From: an uncultured Faecalibacterium sp.
GTDB taxonomy: Bacteria > Bacillota > Clostridia > Oscillospirales > Ruminococcaceae
Length of the DNA: 64,000 nucleotides
Direction of reading: 5' to 3'
NCBI GenBank assembly: GCA_937880095.1
Contig: CALFLK010000023.1
Span: 62,001 to 126,000 of the forward strand
The position numbers and the translations under genes were made by a program. The notes under the pieces are model-generated. The model saw nothing but the letters and a program-made list of their open reading frames with translations. It was not told the origin of the DNA and made no database searches. Shown piece after piece: positions 56,790 through 64,000 of the stretch; positions within the stretch are counted from its first letter, which is position 1, and the number at the start of each line of letters is the position of its first letter.

Positions 56790-58220
56790 ATGCGAAGTGG
56801 TATTACGCGGCGTTGGCTGAAAGGCAGCCTGTTGACCATTGTGCTTGTGTTGCTGCTGGCGGAAGCGGTCTTTTTGAAGCTGTACAGCCAAAGCTGTTAC
56901 AGTAGCGTGCGCCAAAAAATGCAGATGCAGTTTTCGACCATGATCGGTCAGCTGAACACCTATGCCGGAGAAAGCGAAGAAGCAACAGCCCATGCCCGCA
57001 GCATGGCACTGCGCCGTATGGTGGAGCAATTTCAGGAAAAAGATAAATTCGAGTTTATGTTGCTGGATGCGTGGGGTGACGTGATTGCCTCCACCAGTGG
57101 CGTTTCGGTGGAAGGCATTGTCAGCACAAAAGACTTTGCCGAAGCACAGCTGGATGGCATCAATGGCAGTGCAACCTACAAAACAGATACCGGTGAATGG
57201 GTCATGGCATCCTGTATGCTGCTGCCATACAATGCCGAGGATGTGGCAGCTTTGCGGCTGGTCACCAGTATGACATTGGTGGATGCCCAAATGCGCAGTG
57301 TGGTTTTGCTGAGCTTGCTGGTAGTCGCTACGATTTTTGGCGGCGCAGTGGTATCCGGTATGTATTTTGTGCGCAGTATCGTGCAGCCGCTGGGCGATAT
57401 GGAACGCACTGCTGCCAGCATTGCGGCGGGCGATTTGAGTGTGCGCCTGCCTGCCAAGGGCGACAGTCGGGATGAAATTGATCGGCTGAGCGTTTCCATC
57501 AATCGGATGGCAGAAGGCTTAGCGGAAACCGAACGGATTCAAAATGAATTTATCAGCTCGGTATCCCATGAGCTGCGTACACCCTTGACCAGTATCAAGG
57601 GCTGGATTGAAACGCTGGAAATGATCCATGACCCAACCGATGAAAATTACGGCAAGGGACTTTCCATTATCAGTTCCGAAGCGGATCGGTTGTATAACAT
57701 GGTGGAAGAGCTGCTGGATTTTTCCCGCTTGCAGAATGGTCGGTTACCAGTTGTGATGCAGCCGCTGGATTTGGTGGCGGAAGTCACGGATGCGGTATTG
57801 TTTTTGGAACCGCGGTGCAGTCAGAATGGCTTGAATCTGGTATATGAAGAACCAGAAGAAACCATCCCGGTTTTTGCAGATCCGGATCGTCTGCGGCAGG
57901 TATTCATCAATGTGATGGACAACGCCGTGAAATATTCCGTGATGGGCGGGCGTATCACCGTAAAGGTGTGGGCCGGAAAAAAGAAAGCCTTTGTGGAAAT
58001 CTTTGATCAGGGCCGAGGAATTTCTCCGACGGACCTGAGCAACGTGAAATCCAAATTTTATAAAGGGAAAAACGCCGTGTGGGGCAGTGGTATCGGATTG
58101 GCTTTGGTGGATGAAATCATGACAGCACAAAACGGTACGCTGGATATTCGCAGTACGCTGGGCCGAGGTACAGTTGTTACCTTGGGCTTGCCGCTGTACA
58201 GACCGGATAAAAAGCCATAG
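56790..58220 (+). CDS. Membrane sensor histidine kinase
   Basis: 476 residues. Two membrane segments (about 13-32 and 171-193) enclose an extracytoplasmic sensor of about 135 residues of unknown type. Then HAMP (about 195-245), the H box VSHELRTPLTSI with H260, N box NVMDNAVKYS (about 372-381), G1 DQGRGIS and G2 GSGIGLALV. Ortholog-like to PhoR/VicK-type kinases. AAAGGAGGG upstream of the ATG. Ligand unknown; the lipoprotein encoded upstream may present it. Confidence 0.94.
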   Translation: MRSGITRRWLKGSLLTIVLVLLLAEAVFLKLYSQSCYSSVRQKMQMQFSTMIGQLNTYAGESEEATAHARSMALRRMVEQFQEKDKFEFMLLDAWGDVIASTSGVSVEGIVSTKDFAEAQLDGINGSATYKTDTGEWVMASCMLLPYNAEDVAALRLVTSMTLVDAQMRSVVLLSLLVVATIFGGAVVSGMYFVRSIVQPLGDMERTAASIAAGDLSVRLPAKGDSRDEIDRLSVSINRMAEGLAETERIQNEFISSVSHELRTPLTSIKGWIETLEMIHDPTDENYGKGLSIISSEADRLYNMVEELLDFSRLQNGRLPVVMQPLDLVAEVTDAVLFLEPRCSQNGLNLVYEEPEETIPVFADPDRLRQVFINVMDNAVKYSVMGGRITVKVWAGKKKAFVEIFDQGRGISPTDLSNVKSKFYKGKNAVWGSGIGLALVDEIMTAQNGTLDIRSTLGRGTVVTLGLPLYRPDKKP

Positions 58221-58238
58221 GCGGAATAGGAGAATCCA

Positions 58239-59180
58239 ATGAAACAACAAGAAACCTGTAAATTTAAGACCAGTGTGGGCGGTCAGGCTTTGATGGAAGG
58301 CATTATGATGCGCGGACCGGAAAAGATTGCCTGCGCAGTACGCCGTCCGGACGGTACGCTGGATATTACCGAAGAACCCGTCAAACATTATTTTTGGCAG
58401 AAAATCCCCTTTGTGCGTGGTACCTGCTCGATGGTGGACAGCCTGCTGACAGGCTATCGCTACCTGATGCATTCTGCTGAGGTAAGCATGGGCGACGATT
58501 ACGAAGAGGAAGAACCCTCCAAGTTCGAAAAGTGGCTTACCGACCATCTGGGCGAAAAAGCAGAAAACTTTTTTATGATGTGTGCAGCCTTCATGGGCGT
58601 TGCGCTGGCACTGGTGCTGTTTGGTGTATTGCCTACGGCAATCGCAAGTGTCGTGAATTATTTTATCCCGCTGGGCCGCTGGGGCAGTACGATTCTGGAG
58701 GCGCTGTGCAAGGTCAGCATTTTCCTGACTTACATGGTGATGGTCAGCAAGATGAAAGAGATTCATCGCGTGTTCCAGTATCATGGTGCAGAGCATAAGA
58801 CCATTGCCTGCTACGAAGCCGGTGAGGAGCTGACGGTGGAGAACGTGCGCAAGTACACTCGTTTCCATCCTCGCTGCGGTACCAGCTTCCTGGTTTTGAT
58901 TATCATCATCAGTGTGTTCCTATATGGTATTCTGCCTTGGGGCAATGCAGCACTGCGTGTGCTGTATAAGCTGCTGTTGCTGCCGGTGGTTATGGGCATT
59001 GGTTACGAACTGCTGAAGCTGTGCGGTCGCTGCGATAACTGGCTTACCCGCATCATCCGTGCACCGGGTCTGTGGGTACAGCGCTTGACCGTTTTTGAAC
59101 CGGACGACAGCATGATTGAAGCTGCCATTGCAGCAGTGACCCCTGTTCTGCCGGAAAATCCGGAGGATGGCAAATGGTAA
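58239..59180 (+). CDS. YqhQ-like membrane protein (DUF1385)
   Basis: 313 residues with the DUF1385 signature GGQALMEGIMMRGP at about 15-28, FHGAEHK-like YHGAEHKTIACYE and FHPRCGTSFL, and four membrane segments (about 112-135, 150-168, 225-245, 250-268). The conserved His and Cys residues suggest a metal site. Conserved in Clostridia next to prmC and often prfA and rpmE. Function unknown. AATAGGAG site; overlaps prmC by 7 nt. Probably read through from the upstream kinase gene (18-nt gap). Confidence 0.9.
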   Translation: MKQQETCKFKTSVGGQALMEGIMMRGPEKIACAVRRPDGTLDITEEPVKHYFWQKIPFVRGTCSMVDSLLTGYRYLMHSAEVSMGDDYEEEEPSKFEKWLTDHLGEKAENFFMMCAAFMGVALALVLFGVLPTAIASVVNYFIPLGRWGSTILEALCKVSIFLTYMVMVSKMKEIHRVFQYHGAEHKTIACYEAGEELTVENVRKYTRFHPRCGTSFLVLIIIISVFLYGILPWGNAALRVLYKLLLLPVVMGIGYELLKLCGRCDNWLTRIIRAPGLWVQRLTVFEPDDSMIEAAIAAVTPVLPENPEDGKW

Positions 59181-60031
59181 GCTTTGTGGGACTGACCCCG
59201 CGGAAAGCGGTACAGGCTGTGACACAGCGCTTGCAGGCAGCCGAATGCCCGGATGCAGACTTTGATGCCTTGCAGCTGGTACGGCTGGTTTTAGGGCGAG
59301 ATGTACGCACCTGTGTGCTGCCTTTGACCGAACAGCAGGCAGAAACATTGGAAAGCTATACCGCCCGTCGGGAAAGCCGAGAGCCGTTGCAATACATCTG
59401 CGGCAGCTGGCCATTTTTGGATTTTGAACTGGCGGTAGGTCCCGGTGTGCTTTGCCCCCGTGCGGATACCGAAACCATTCTGGAGAGCTTGCAGACCGTG
59501 CTGAAAGAAGCACCCCGCAAGGTGCTGGATTTGTGCGCCGGAACGGGTGCGTTAGGTATTGGCTGCAAACGATTCTGGCCGTCTGCACAGGTTACCTGTG
59601 TGGAGAAAAGCACGAAGGCATTTCAGTATCTGGAAAAGAATGCAGTACAGGCACTGCGTCCCTTAACGGTTCAGGCGGAAATGGGTGATTTGTTCACTTG
59701 GCATGAATCTCTGGAATCGGAAAGTCTGGATGTGATTTTGTGCAATCCGCCTTACCTGACTGCGGACGAAATGGACGACTTGCAGCCTGAAGTTGCACAG
59801 GAGCCTGCAATGGCGCTGGATGGCGGTACCGATGGTCTGGTGTTTTATCGTGCGCTGGCACAGCAGTATCTGCGTCCCATGCGACCCGGCGGTTGGCTGG
59901 CGCTGGAAATCGGCTGGGAACAGGCAGAACAGGTGGAACAACTGCTGCAGGATACTGGCTGGACAGAAGTGCAGACGAAAAAAGATTATGCAGGCAATGA
60001 CCGCTGTGTTCTGGCACGACGTCCGCTTTGA
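59174..60031 (+). CDS. prmC: Peptide chain release factor N5-glutamine methyltransferase
   Basis: 285 residues; SAM-dependent methylation of the GGQ glutamine of release factors 1 and 2. An N-terminal helical domain with YICGSWPFLDFELAVGPGVL(CPR) leads to the SAM motif VLDLCAGTGALGI (about 116-128) and the NPPYLT catalytic motif (about 193-198). ATG overlaps the end of the DUF1385 gene. prfA, its usual neighbour, is not present here. Confidence 0.94.
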   Translation: MVSFVGLTPRKAVQAVTQRLQAAECPDADFDALQLVRLVLGRDVRTCVLPLTEQQAETLESYTARRESREPLQYICGSWPFLDFELAVGPGVLCPRADTETILESLQTVLKEAPRKVLDLCAGTGALGIGCKRFWPSAQVTCVEKSTKAFQYLEKNAVQALRPLTVQAEMGDLFTWHESLESESLDVILCNPPYLTADEMDDLQPEVAQEPAMALDGGTDGLVFYRALAQQYLRPMRPGGWLALEIGWEQAEQVEQLLQDTGWTEVQTKKDYAGNDRCVLARRPL

Positions 60032-60114
60032 AAGTCCTAATTATAGGATGGACAATCGGGTATACTAATGTTGTCAAAAAGAAAAAAGCAAAAGAAAGAT
60101 TTTACAACTAATGG

Positions 60115-60143
60115 TTGTGTTTTGCAACAGAAACGTGTATAAT
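60115..60143 (+). promoter_or_regulatory. Promoter of recA
   Basis: TTGTGT (60115-60120), 17 bp, TATAAT (60138-60143). The -35 region overlaps an imperfect dyad GTTG-n7-CAAC (60114-60128), not a canonical LexA box. Confidence 0.7.
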
Positions 60144-60211
60144 ACCTTTTGTGAGTAAACGAATACGCGCCGCTTCGGCAGGGCGCAGGCATAAAGGAGC
60201 GAATCGAAAAC

Positions 60212-61378
60212 ATGGCAGCAGAGAAAAAGAATGCAGCAAAGGCTGTGGCCGGTAAGCAGGATGCACTGGCAAATGCGCTGGCACAGATTGAAAAGCAGTT
60301 CGGCAAGGGCGCTATTATGAAGTTGGGCGACAACGTAGGTATGCAGGTGGACGCAGTTTCCACTGGCAGCTTGGGTCTGGATTTGGCGCTGGGTGTGGGC
60401 GGTATGCCCCGTGGCCGTATTATCGAAGTGTATGGTCCAGAATCCAGTGGTAAAACCACACTGGCACTGCACGTTCTGGCAGAAGCACAGCGTCTGGGCG
60501 GCGAAGTTGCTTTTATCGACGTAGAACACGCACTGGACCCCACCTATGCATCGGCTCTGGGTGTAGATATTGATTCTCTGCTGGTTAGCCAGCCGGATAC
60601 CGGCGAGCAGGCACTGGAAATCACCGAAGCACTGGTGCGCTCCGGCGCAATCGACGCCATCGTCATCGACTCTGTCGCTGCTATGGTACCCCGTGCGGAA
60701 ATCGAAGGCGAAATGGGCGACAGCCACGTTGGTTTGCACGCTCGTTTGATGAGCCAGGCTCTGCGTAAGCTGACCGGTATCATCGGCAAGACCAACACGG
60801 TCTGCATCTTTATCAACCAGCTGCGTGAAAAGGTTGGCGTTGTGTACGGCAATCCGGAAGTCACCACCGGTGGTCGCGCACTGAAATATTACGCTTCTGT
60901 GCGTGTGGACGTGCGCCGTGTAGAAGGCTTGAAGGATTCTTCCGGTCAGTTCATCGGTAACCGTACCCGTGCAAAGGTCGTCAAGAACAAGGTGGCTCCT
61001 CCCTTCCGTGAGGCTGAATTCGACATCATGTTCGGTGAGGGTATTTCCAAGGTGGGCGAAATCCTGGACATGGGCGTCAAGCTGGGCATCCTGCAGAAGA
61101 GCGGTGCATACTTCAGCTACGGCGATATTCGTCTGGGTCAGGGCCGTGATAACGCCAAGAACTTCCTGAAGGAAAATGACGAGATCCGTGCGGATATCGA
61201 GGGTCAGATCCGTGCCAATGCAGACAAGCTGCTGCCCCAGCGCAAGGGCGCAAAGACTACCGCAGCTGCAGCACCGGATTCTCCGGCAGTTACCCCTGCG
61301 GATGCAAATGCAGAACCCGCTGTGAAGGCTCCCGCAAAGACCAGTGAGAGCGAACTGGACATTATGGTGGAGGACTAA
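60212..61378 (+). CDS. recA: Recombinase RecA
   Basis: 388 residues; ATP-dependent strand exchange and LexA co-protease activity. Walker A GPESSGKTT (75-83), VIDSVAAMVP, the L1 and L2 regions, NQLREKVGV and TGGRALKYYASVRVDVRR in short form GGRALKYYAS are invariant. The C-terminal 60 residues are Ala/Pro-rich before an acidic end (SELDIMVED). AAAGGAG site. The recX start lies 3 nt after the stop, with its ribosome site inside recA. Confidence 0.97.
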   Translation: MAAEKKNAAKAVAGKQDALANALAQIEKQFGKGAIMKLGDNVGMQVDAVSTGSLGLDLALGVGGMPRGRIIEVYGPESSGKTTLALHVLAEAQRLGGEVAFIDVEHALDPTYASALGVDIDSLLVSQPDTGEQALEITEALVRSGAIDAIVIDSVAAMVPRAEIEGEMGDSHVGLHARLMSQALRKLTGIIGKTNTVCIFINQLREKVGVVYGNPEVTTGGRALKYYASVRVDVRRVEGLKDSSGQFIGNRTRAKVVKNKVAPPFREAEFDIMFGEGISKVGEILDMGVKLGILQKSGAYFSYGDIRLGQGRDNAKNFLKENDEIRADIEGQIRANADKLLPQRKGAKTTAAAAPDSPAVTPADANAEPAVKAPAKTSESELDIMVED

Positions 61379-61381
61379 ACC

Positions 61382-61885
61382 TTGGCCTGGAGCTATCGCA
61401 GAAAACCGGAAGAAAAATGTGCCGAACGCGCTCCGGCACGGGATAAAGCCTTAGAGCTTTTAACAGGGCAGGATTTTTCCTGTCAGGGTTTATACGATCG
61501 GCTGTGCCGCCGCTTCACGGATGAAGCGGCGGCTTATGCCGTTTCTGAGATGGTGCGTCTGCACTATCTGGATGATGAGCGGTATGCGCGTGTGCGGGCG
61601 CGCAGCCTGCTGATGCAGCATAAATCCCGCCGTGCGATTGCGGATGCGCTGCGGCGCAAAGGGATTGATAGGGAATTGATTGCAGATACCCTGGAAGAGC
61701 TGTATAATGAACAAGAGCCCGGTACAGACCCAGAGCTGGAAGCTGCGCAGATTTTAGTGCAGCGCCAGTATACGCGCCGCCTGCAAGAAGGTCGGCAGGA
61801 TTTGGTTCTGGCTGCACTGGCAAGACGTGGATTTTCCTATCGCGTAGCCCGGGACGCTGTCGCAAGCGTGACCCGGCAAGCATAA
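61382..61885 (+). CDS. recX: RecA regulatory protein RecX
   Basis: 167 residues with three-helix repeats (ALELLTGQDFSCQGLYDRLCRRF, LDDERYARVRARSLLMQHKSRRAIADALRRKGI and a third C-terminal repeat) in short form DDERYARVRARS and GRQDLVLAALARRGFSY. RecX binds RecA filaments and tunes their activity. TTG start, GGAGG about 9 nt upstream in the end of recA. Translational coupling keeps it below RecA level. Confidence 0.9.
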   Translation: MAWSYRRKPEEKCAERAPARDKALELLTGQDFSCQGLYDRLCRRFTDEAAAYAVSEMVRLHYLDDERYARVRARSLLMQHKSRRAIADALRRKGIDRELIADTLEELYNEQEPGTDPELEAAQILVQRQYTRRLQEGRQDLVLAALARRGFSYRVARDAVASVTRQA

Positions 61886-61906
61886 AAACAACAAAGAGGT
61901 ACAATT

Positions 61907-63229
61907 ATGAAGATCGCCTGTATTTCCCTTGGCTGCCCGAAAAACCAGGTAGACCTGGACGTGATGGTCCATAGCCTGCTGGCTGCCGGACACGAGACTG
62001 TGGCAGATATGGCTGAAGCAGATGCTATTTTGGTAAACACCTGCGGCTTTATCGAGAGCGCAAAGACCGAAGCCATCGAAAATATTTTGACCGCCTGCTC
62101 TTATAAAGAGGCAAACCCCAACCTGAAAGTTCTGGTTACGGGCTGCCTGGCAGAGCGCTATAAGAGCGACATCGTGAATGAAATTCCTGAAGTAGACGCT
62201 GTGGTGGGCTGCGCTTCCAACCCGGCAATCTGCGCTGTGCTGGACCGTGTGTGCCATGGTGAGCAGGTAGAAGCATATGGTCCCAAGAAAGAATTCCCCA
62301 TGGGCGGCAAGCGTGTGATCGGTACGCCGGCACATTATGCTTACCTGAAAATCGCAGAGGGTTGCAACAACCGCTGCCATTACTGCGCAATCCCCCTGAT
62401 TCGCGGTCCGCTGCACAGTCGTGATATGGATGACTGCGTCGCAGAAGCACGCTGGCTGGCTGGCGAAGGTGTGCAGGAGCTGATTGTGGTTGCACAGGAC
62501 CCCACCGCTTACGGTGAGGACTGGGGCAAGCCCGGCAGCATTTGTGAGTTGCTGGATAAGCTGAATGCAATCGAGGGCATCCGCTGGATTCGTATTCTGT
62601 ACGCTTACCCGGAGCGCATCACCGACGACTTTATTGCTGCTATGAAGCGCAATGAAAAGGTTCTGCCGTATCTGGATCTGCCCATCCAGCACTGCAACGA
62701 TACCATTTTGAAGAACATGAACCGCCGCAGCACCCACGACGAGCTGGTTCAGGTCATCAACAAGCTGCGCGCTGAGATTCCCGGCATTACCCTGCGCACC
62801 ACGCTGATTGCAGGTTTCCCCGGTGAGACGGACGAACAGTTTGAAGAGCTGTGCAATTTCGTGAAGGAAATACAGTTCGAGCGTCTGGGCTGCTTTGCTT
62901 ACTCCGCAGAGGAAAATACCGTGGCTGCCCGCATGGAAAATCAGGTCGATGAAGAAGTAAAGCAGAAGCGTGCTGACATCGTCATGGATGTGCAGGTTGG
63001 CATTATGGCTGCAAAGCAGGCTGCCCGCGTGGGTCAGACGCTGGAGTGCATCTGCGACGGCATCGACGAAGAAAGTGGTCTGTACCTGCTGCGTACCAAG
63101 GCAGACTCTCCCGAAATCGACGGCAACGTATGCGTTAACAGCGAGGAACCGCTGTACCCGGGTACCTTCTATCAGGTACATATCACGGACAGCGATTTGT
63201 ATGACCTGTACGGCGAAGTTGTAAAATAA
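61907..63229 (+). CDS. rimO: Ribosomal protein S12 methylthiotransferase RimO
   Basis: 440 residues; radical-SAM enzyme that puts a methylthio group on an Asp of ribosomal protein S12. N-terminal UPF0004 domain with three cluster Cys (C10 in GCPKNQVD, C46 in NTCGF, C79 in TGCLAER). Radical-SAM motif CNNRCHYCAIP (about 148-158), QDPTAYGEDWG, and a C-terminal TRAM domain (about 372-440). GAGG site. Follows recX by 21 nt. Confidence 0.95.
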   Translation: MKIACISLGCPKNQVDLDVMVHSLLAAGHETVADMAEADAILVNTCGFIESAKTEAIENILTACSYKEANPNLKVLVTGCLAERYKSDIVNEIPEVDAVVGCASNPAICAVLDRVCHGEQVEAYGPKKEFPMGGKRVIGTPAHYAYLKIAEGCNNRCHYCAIPLIRGPLHSRDMDDCVAEARWLAGEGVQELIVVAQDPTAYGEDWGKPGSICELLDKLNAIEGIRWIRILYAYPERITDDFIAAMKRNEKVLPYLDLPIQHCNDTILKNMNRRSTHDELVQVINKLRAEIPGITLRTTLIAGFPGETDEQFEELCNFVKEIQFERLGCFAYSAEENTVAARMENQVDEEVKQKRADIVMDVQVGIMAAKQAARVGQTLECICDGIDEESGLYLLRTKADSPEIDGNVCVNSEEPLYPGTFYQVHITDSDLYDLYGEVVK

Positions 63230-63240
63230 ACGTTAACATT

Positions 63241-63282
63241 AGCCCACCTGTTTGGCTTTACTTGCCAACGGGTGGGCTTTCG
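63241..63282 (+). terminator. Terminator of recA-recX-rimO
   Basis: Stem AGCCCACC-t-GTTTGGC-like (63241-63256) with 63264-63278, then TTTCG. The downstream arm also contains the pgsA -35. Confidence 0.8.
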
Positions 63283-63290
63283 TGTATAGT
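63262..63290 (+). promoter_or_regulatory. Promoter of pgsA
   Basis: TTGCCA (63262-63267), 17 bp, TATAGT (63285-63290); the -35 lies inside the terminator hairpin of the upstream operon. Confidence 0.72.
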
Positions 63291-63326
63291 TAGGAGTATG
63301 ATATATCCGAAACGGAGGAAAGCAAG

Positions 63327-63908
63327 ATGAATTTACCCAATAAACTTACGTTGGTTCGTATGCTGCTGGTGCCGGTGTTCATGGTATTCACGACGATGTC
63401 TCAGTTTGGCACAGCCAGCTTTAATCCTACACTCTATCTGGTGGCAGGTGTTGTATTTGCCGCTGCAAGCTTCACCGATTTTCTGGACGGCTATCTGGCA
63501 CGCAAGTGGAACATGGTCACCGATTTCGGCAAGTTTTCCGACCCGCTGGCAGATAAGCTGCTGACGACGGTCGCTTTCCTGTACATGATGCGTGACGGCG
63601 TGTGCAGCCCGATTGTTCTGGCTATTATTCTGGCACGCGAATTTTCTGTTTCCGGTCTGCGCATGGTTGCTGCCGGTGCAAAGGATGGCAAGGTCATTGC
63701 AGCTAATATGTGGGGCAAGGTCAAAACTGTTTTGCAGATGCTGACCATTATCTTCTATTACTTTGCAATGGGCTTTGCATCTACCGGCAACGAAGCACTA
63801 CTGAGTGGCATTACCCAGGGTCTGTGCTGGCTGGTTGCAATCGTGACCGCAGTATCTGGTATGAAGTATCTGTGGGATAACCGCAGCTTTATCCAGAACG
63901 CAAAGTAA
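63327..63908 (+). CDS. pgsA: CDP-diacylglycerol--glycerol-3-phosphate 3-phosphatidyltransferase
   Basis: 193 residues, four to five membrane segments; makes phosphatidylglycerol-phosphate. N-terminal NLPNKLTLVRMLLVPVF and the CDP-alcohol phosphotransferase motif D-G-x2-A-R-x8-G-x3-D-x3-D in FLDGYLARKWN and FGKFSDPLADK (about 52-76) are complete. ACGGAGG site. In many Firmicutes it follows rimO as here and precedes cinA and recA, so the order is rearranged relative to that. Confidence 0.94.
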   Translation: MNLPNKLTLVRMLLVPVFMVFTTMSQFGTASFNPTLYLVAGVVFAAASFTDFLDGYLARKWNMVTDFGKFSDPLADKLLTTVAFLYMMRDGVCSPIVLAIILAREFSVSGLRMVAAGAKDGKVIAANMWGKVKTVLQMLTIIFYYFAMGFASTGNEALLSGITQGLCWLVAIVTAVSGMKYLWDNRSFIQNAK

Positions 63909-63936
63909 ACCATACAGTTTTCAGAAAACTTTCAAC

Positions 63937-63988
63937 AAGAAAAGCGGCGCACAGTGCAAAACTGTGCGCCGCTTTTCTTATTTTTTTA
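63937..63988. terminator. Terminator of pgsA, probably bidirectional
   Basis: 19-bp stem AAGAAAAGCGGCGCACAGT (63937-63955) with 63961-63979 and GCAAA loop, then T run. Confidence 0.95.
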
Positions 63989-64000
63989 CAGCAGGGGGAT

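Noticed and set aside
63986..64000. C-terminal end of a convergent minus-strand gene (stop codon TTA at 63986-63988)
   Set aside because: Plausible next to a bidirectional terminator, but only five codons are inside the window, too few to support a feature.
1..64000. tRNA, rRNA, IS elements, prophage genes, integrase or attachment sites
   Set aside because: I looked for tRNA cloverleaf patterns, transposase or integrase motifs and long terminal repeats and saw none; the gaps are short and filled by promoters and terminators.

Overview
The window reads as a chromosomal segment of a Gram-positive Firmicute of class Clostridia, probably order Oscillospirales (Ruminococcaceae or Butyricicoccaceae type). 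The evidence is a mid-range GC content, strong AGGAGG-type ribosome sites with some TTG/GTG starts, an ispH-rpsA gene fusion, a glgB-glgC-glgD-glgA glycogen operon with the Firmicute-specific GlgD subunit, IreB, a YqhQ/DUF1385-prmC pair, and dipicolinate synthase genes dpaA-dpaB, which imply an endospore-forming lineage. I cannot name the species. I see no rRNA, tRNA, CRISPR array, insertion sequence or prophage.

Layout. 1-6.6 kb: a partial flavodoxin and rlmCD diverge; then leftward an unrecognised TIM-barrel-like protein and the ttcA-alr-lepA group. 6.7-9.2 kb: rplM-rpsI with a structured leader, then a G5/3D-domain cell-wall protein with a possible coupled leader ORF. 9.3-15.5 kb: the glycogen synthesis operon. 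15.5-23.5 kb: two small papain-like C39-type proteins flank a complete oligopeptide ABC transporter (substrate-binding protein, two ATPases, two permeases) and uridine kinase. 23.5-31 kb: an EIIC-type PTS permease, a secreted GH25 muramidase with a Pro-Thr linker, ireB, acpS, a MazF-type toxin with no visible antitoxin, murC and cca. 31-32.6 kb: two convergent genes for DNA-binding proteins (XRE and MerR) that both carry membrane segments. 32.6-35.6 kb: coaBC and coaX, divergent with overlapping promoters, followed by an ECF transporter S-component that may import pantothenate.

35.6-38.6 kb: dpaA-dpaB and a D-Ala-D-Ala carboxypeptidase behind a probable attenuator. 38.6-44.1 kb: a polysaccharide-export ABC transporter and two paralogous tandem-domain glycosyltransferases. 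44.1-47.5 kb: xpt, a DUF5662 protein, an amidohydrolase and a CDF metal exporter. 47.8-53.2 kb: a TIM-barrel isomerase-like gene, a BaiN/HI0933 flavoprotein, cmk, plsC and the ispH-rpsA fusion. 53.3-60 kb: GtrA protein, a 47-residue membrane protein, deoC, then a lipoprotein with a two-component system, yqhQ-like and prmC. 60-64 kb: recA-recX-rimO and pgsA.

Most of the segment is ordinary core genome with dense operons, separated by well-formed intrinsic terminators and promoters with a recurrent extended -10 (TGnTATAMT). The points most worth following are a well-formed internal ribosome site and start codon (plus a candidate promoter) at the S1 half of the ispH-rpsA fusion, the pair of convergent membrane-tethered transcription factors, the shared -35 region of coaBC/coaX, the histone-H1-like tail on GlgB, the hairpin set around the glgA ribosome site, a Tat-type signal on the peptide-binding lipoprotein, and the solitary MazF.
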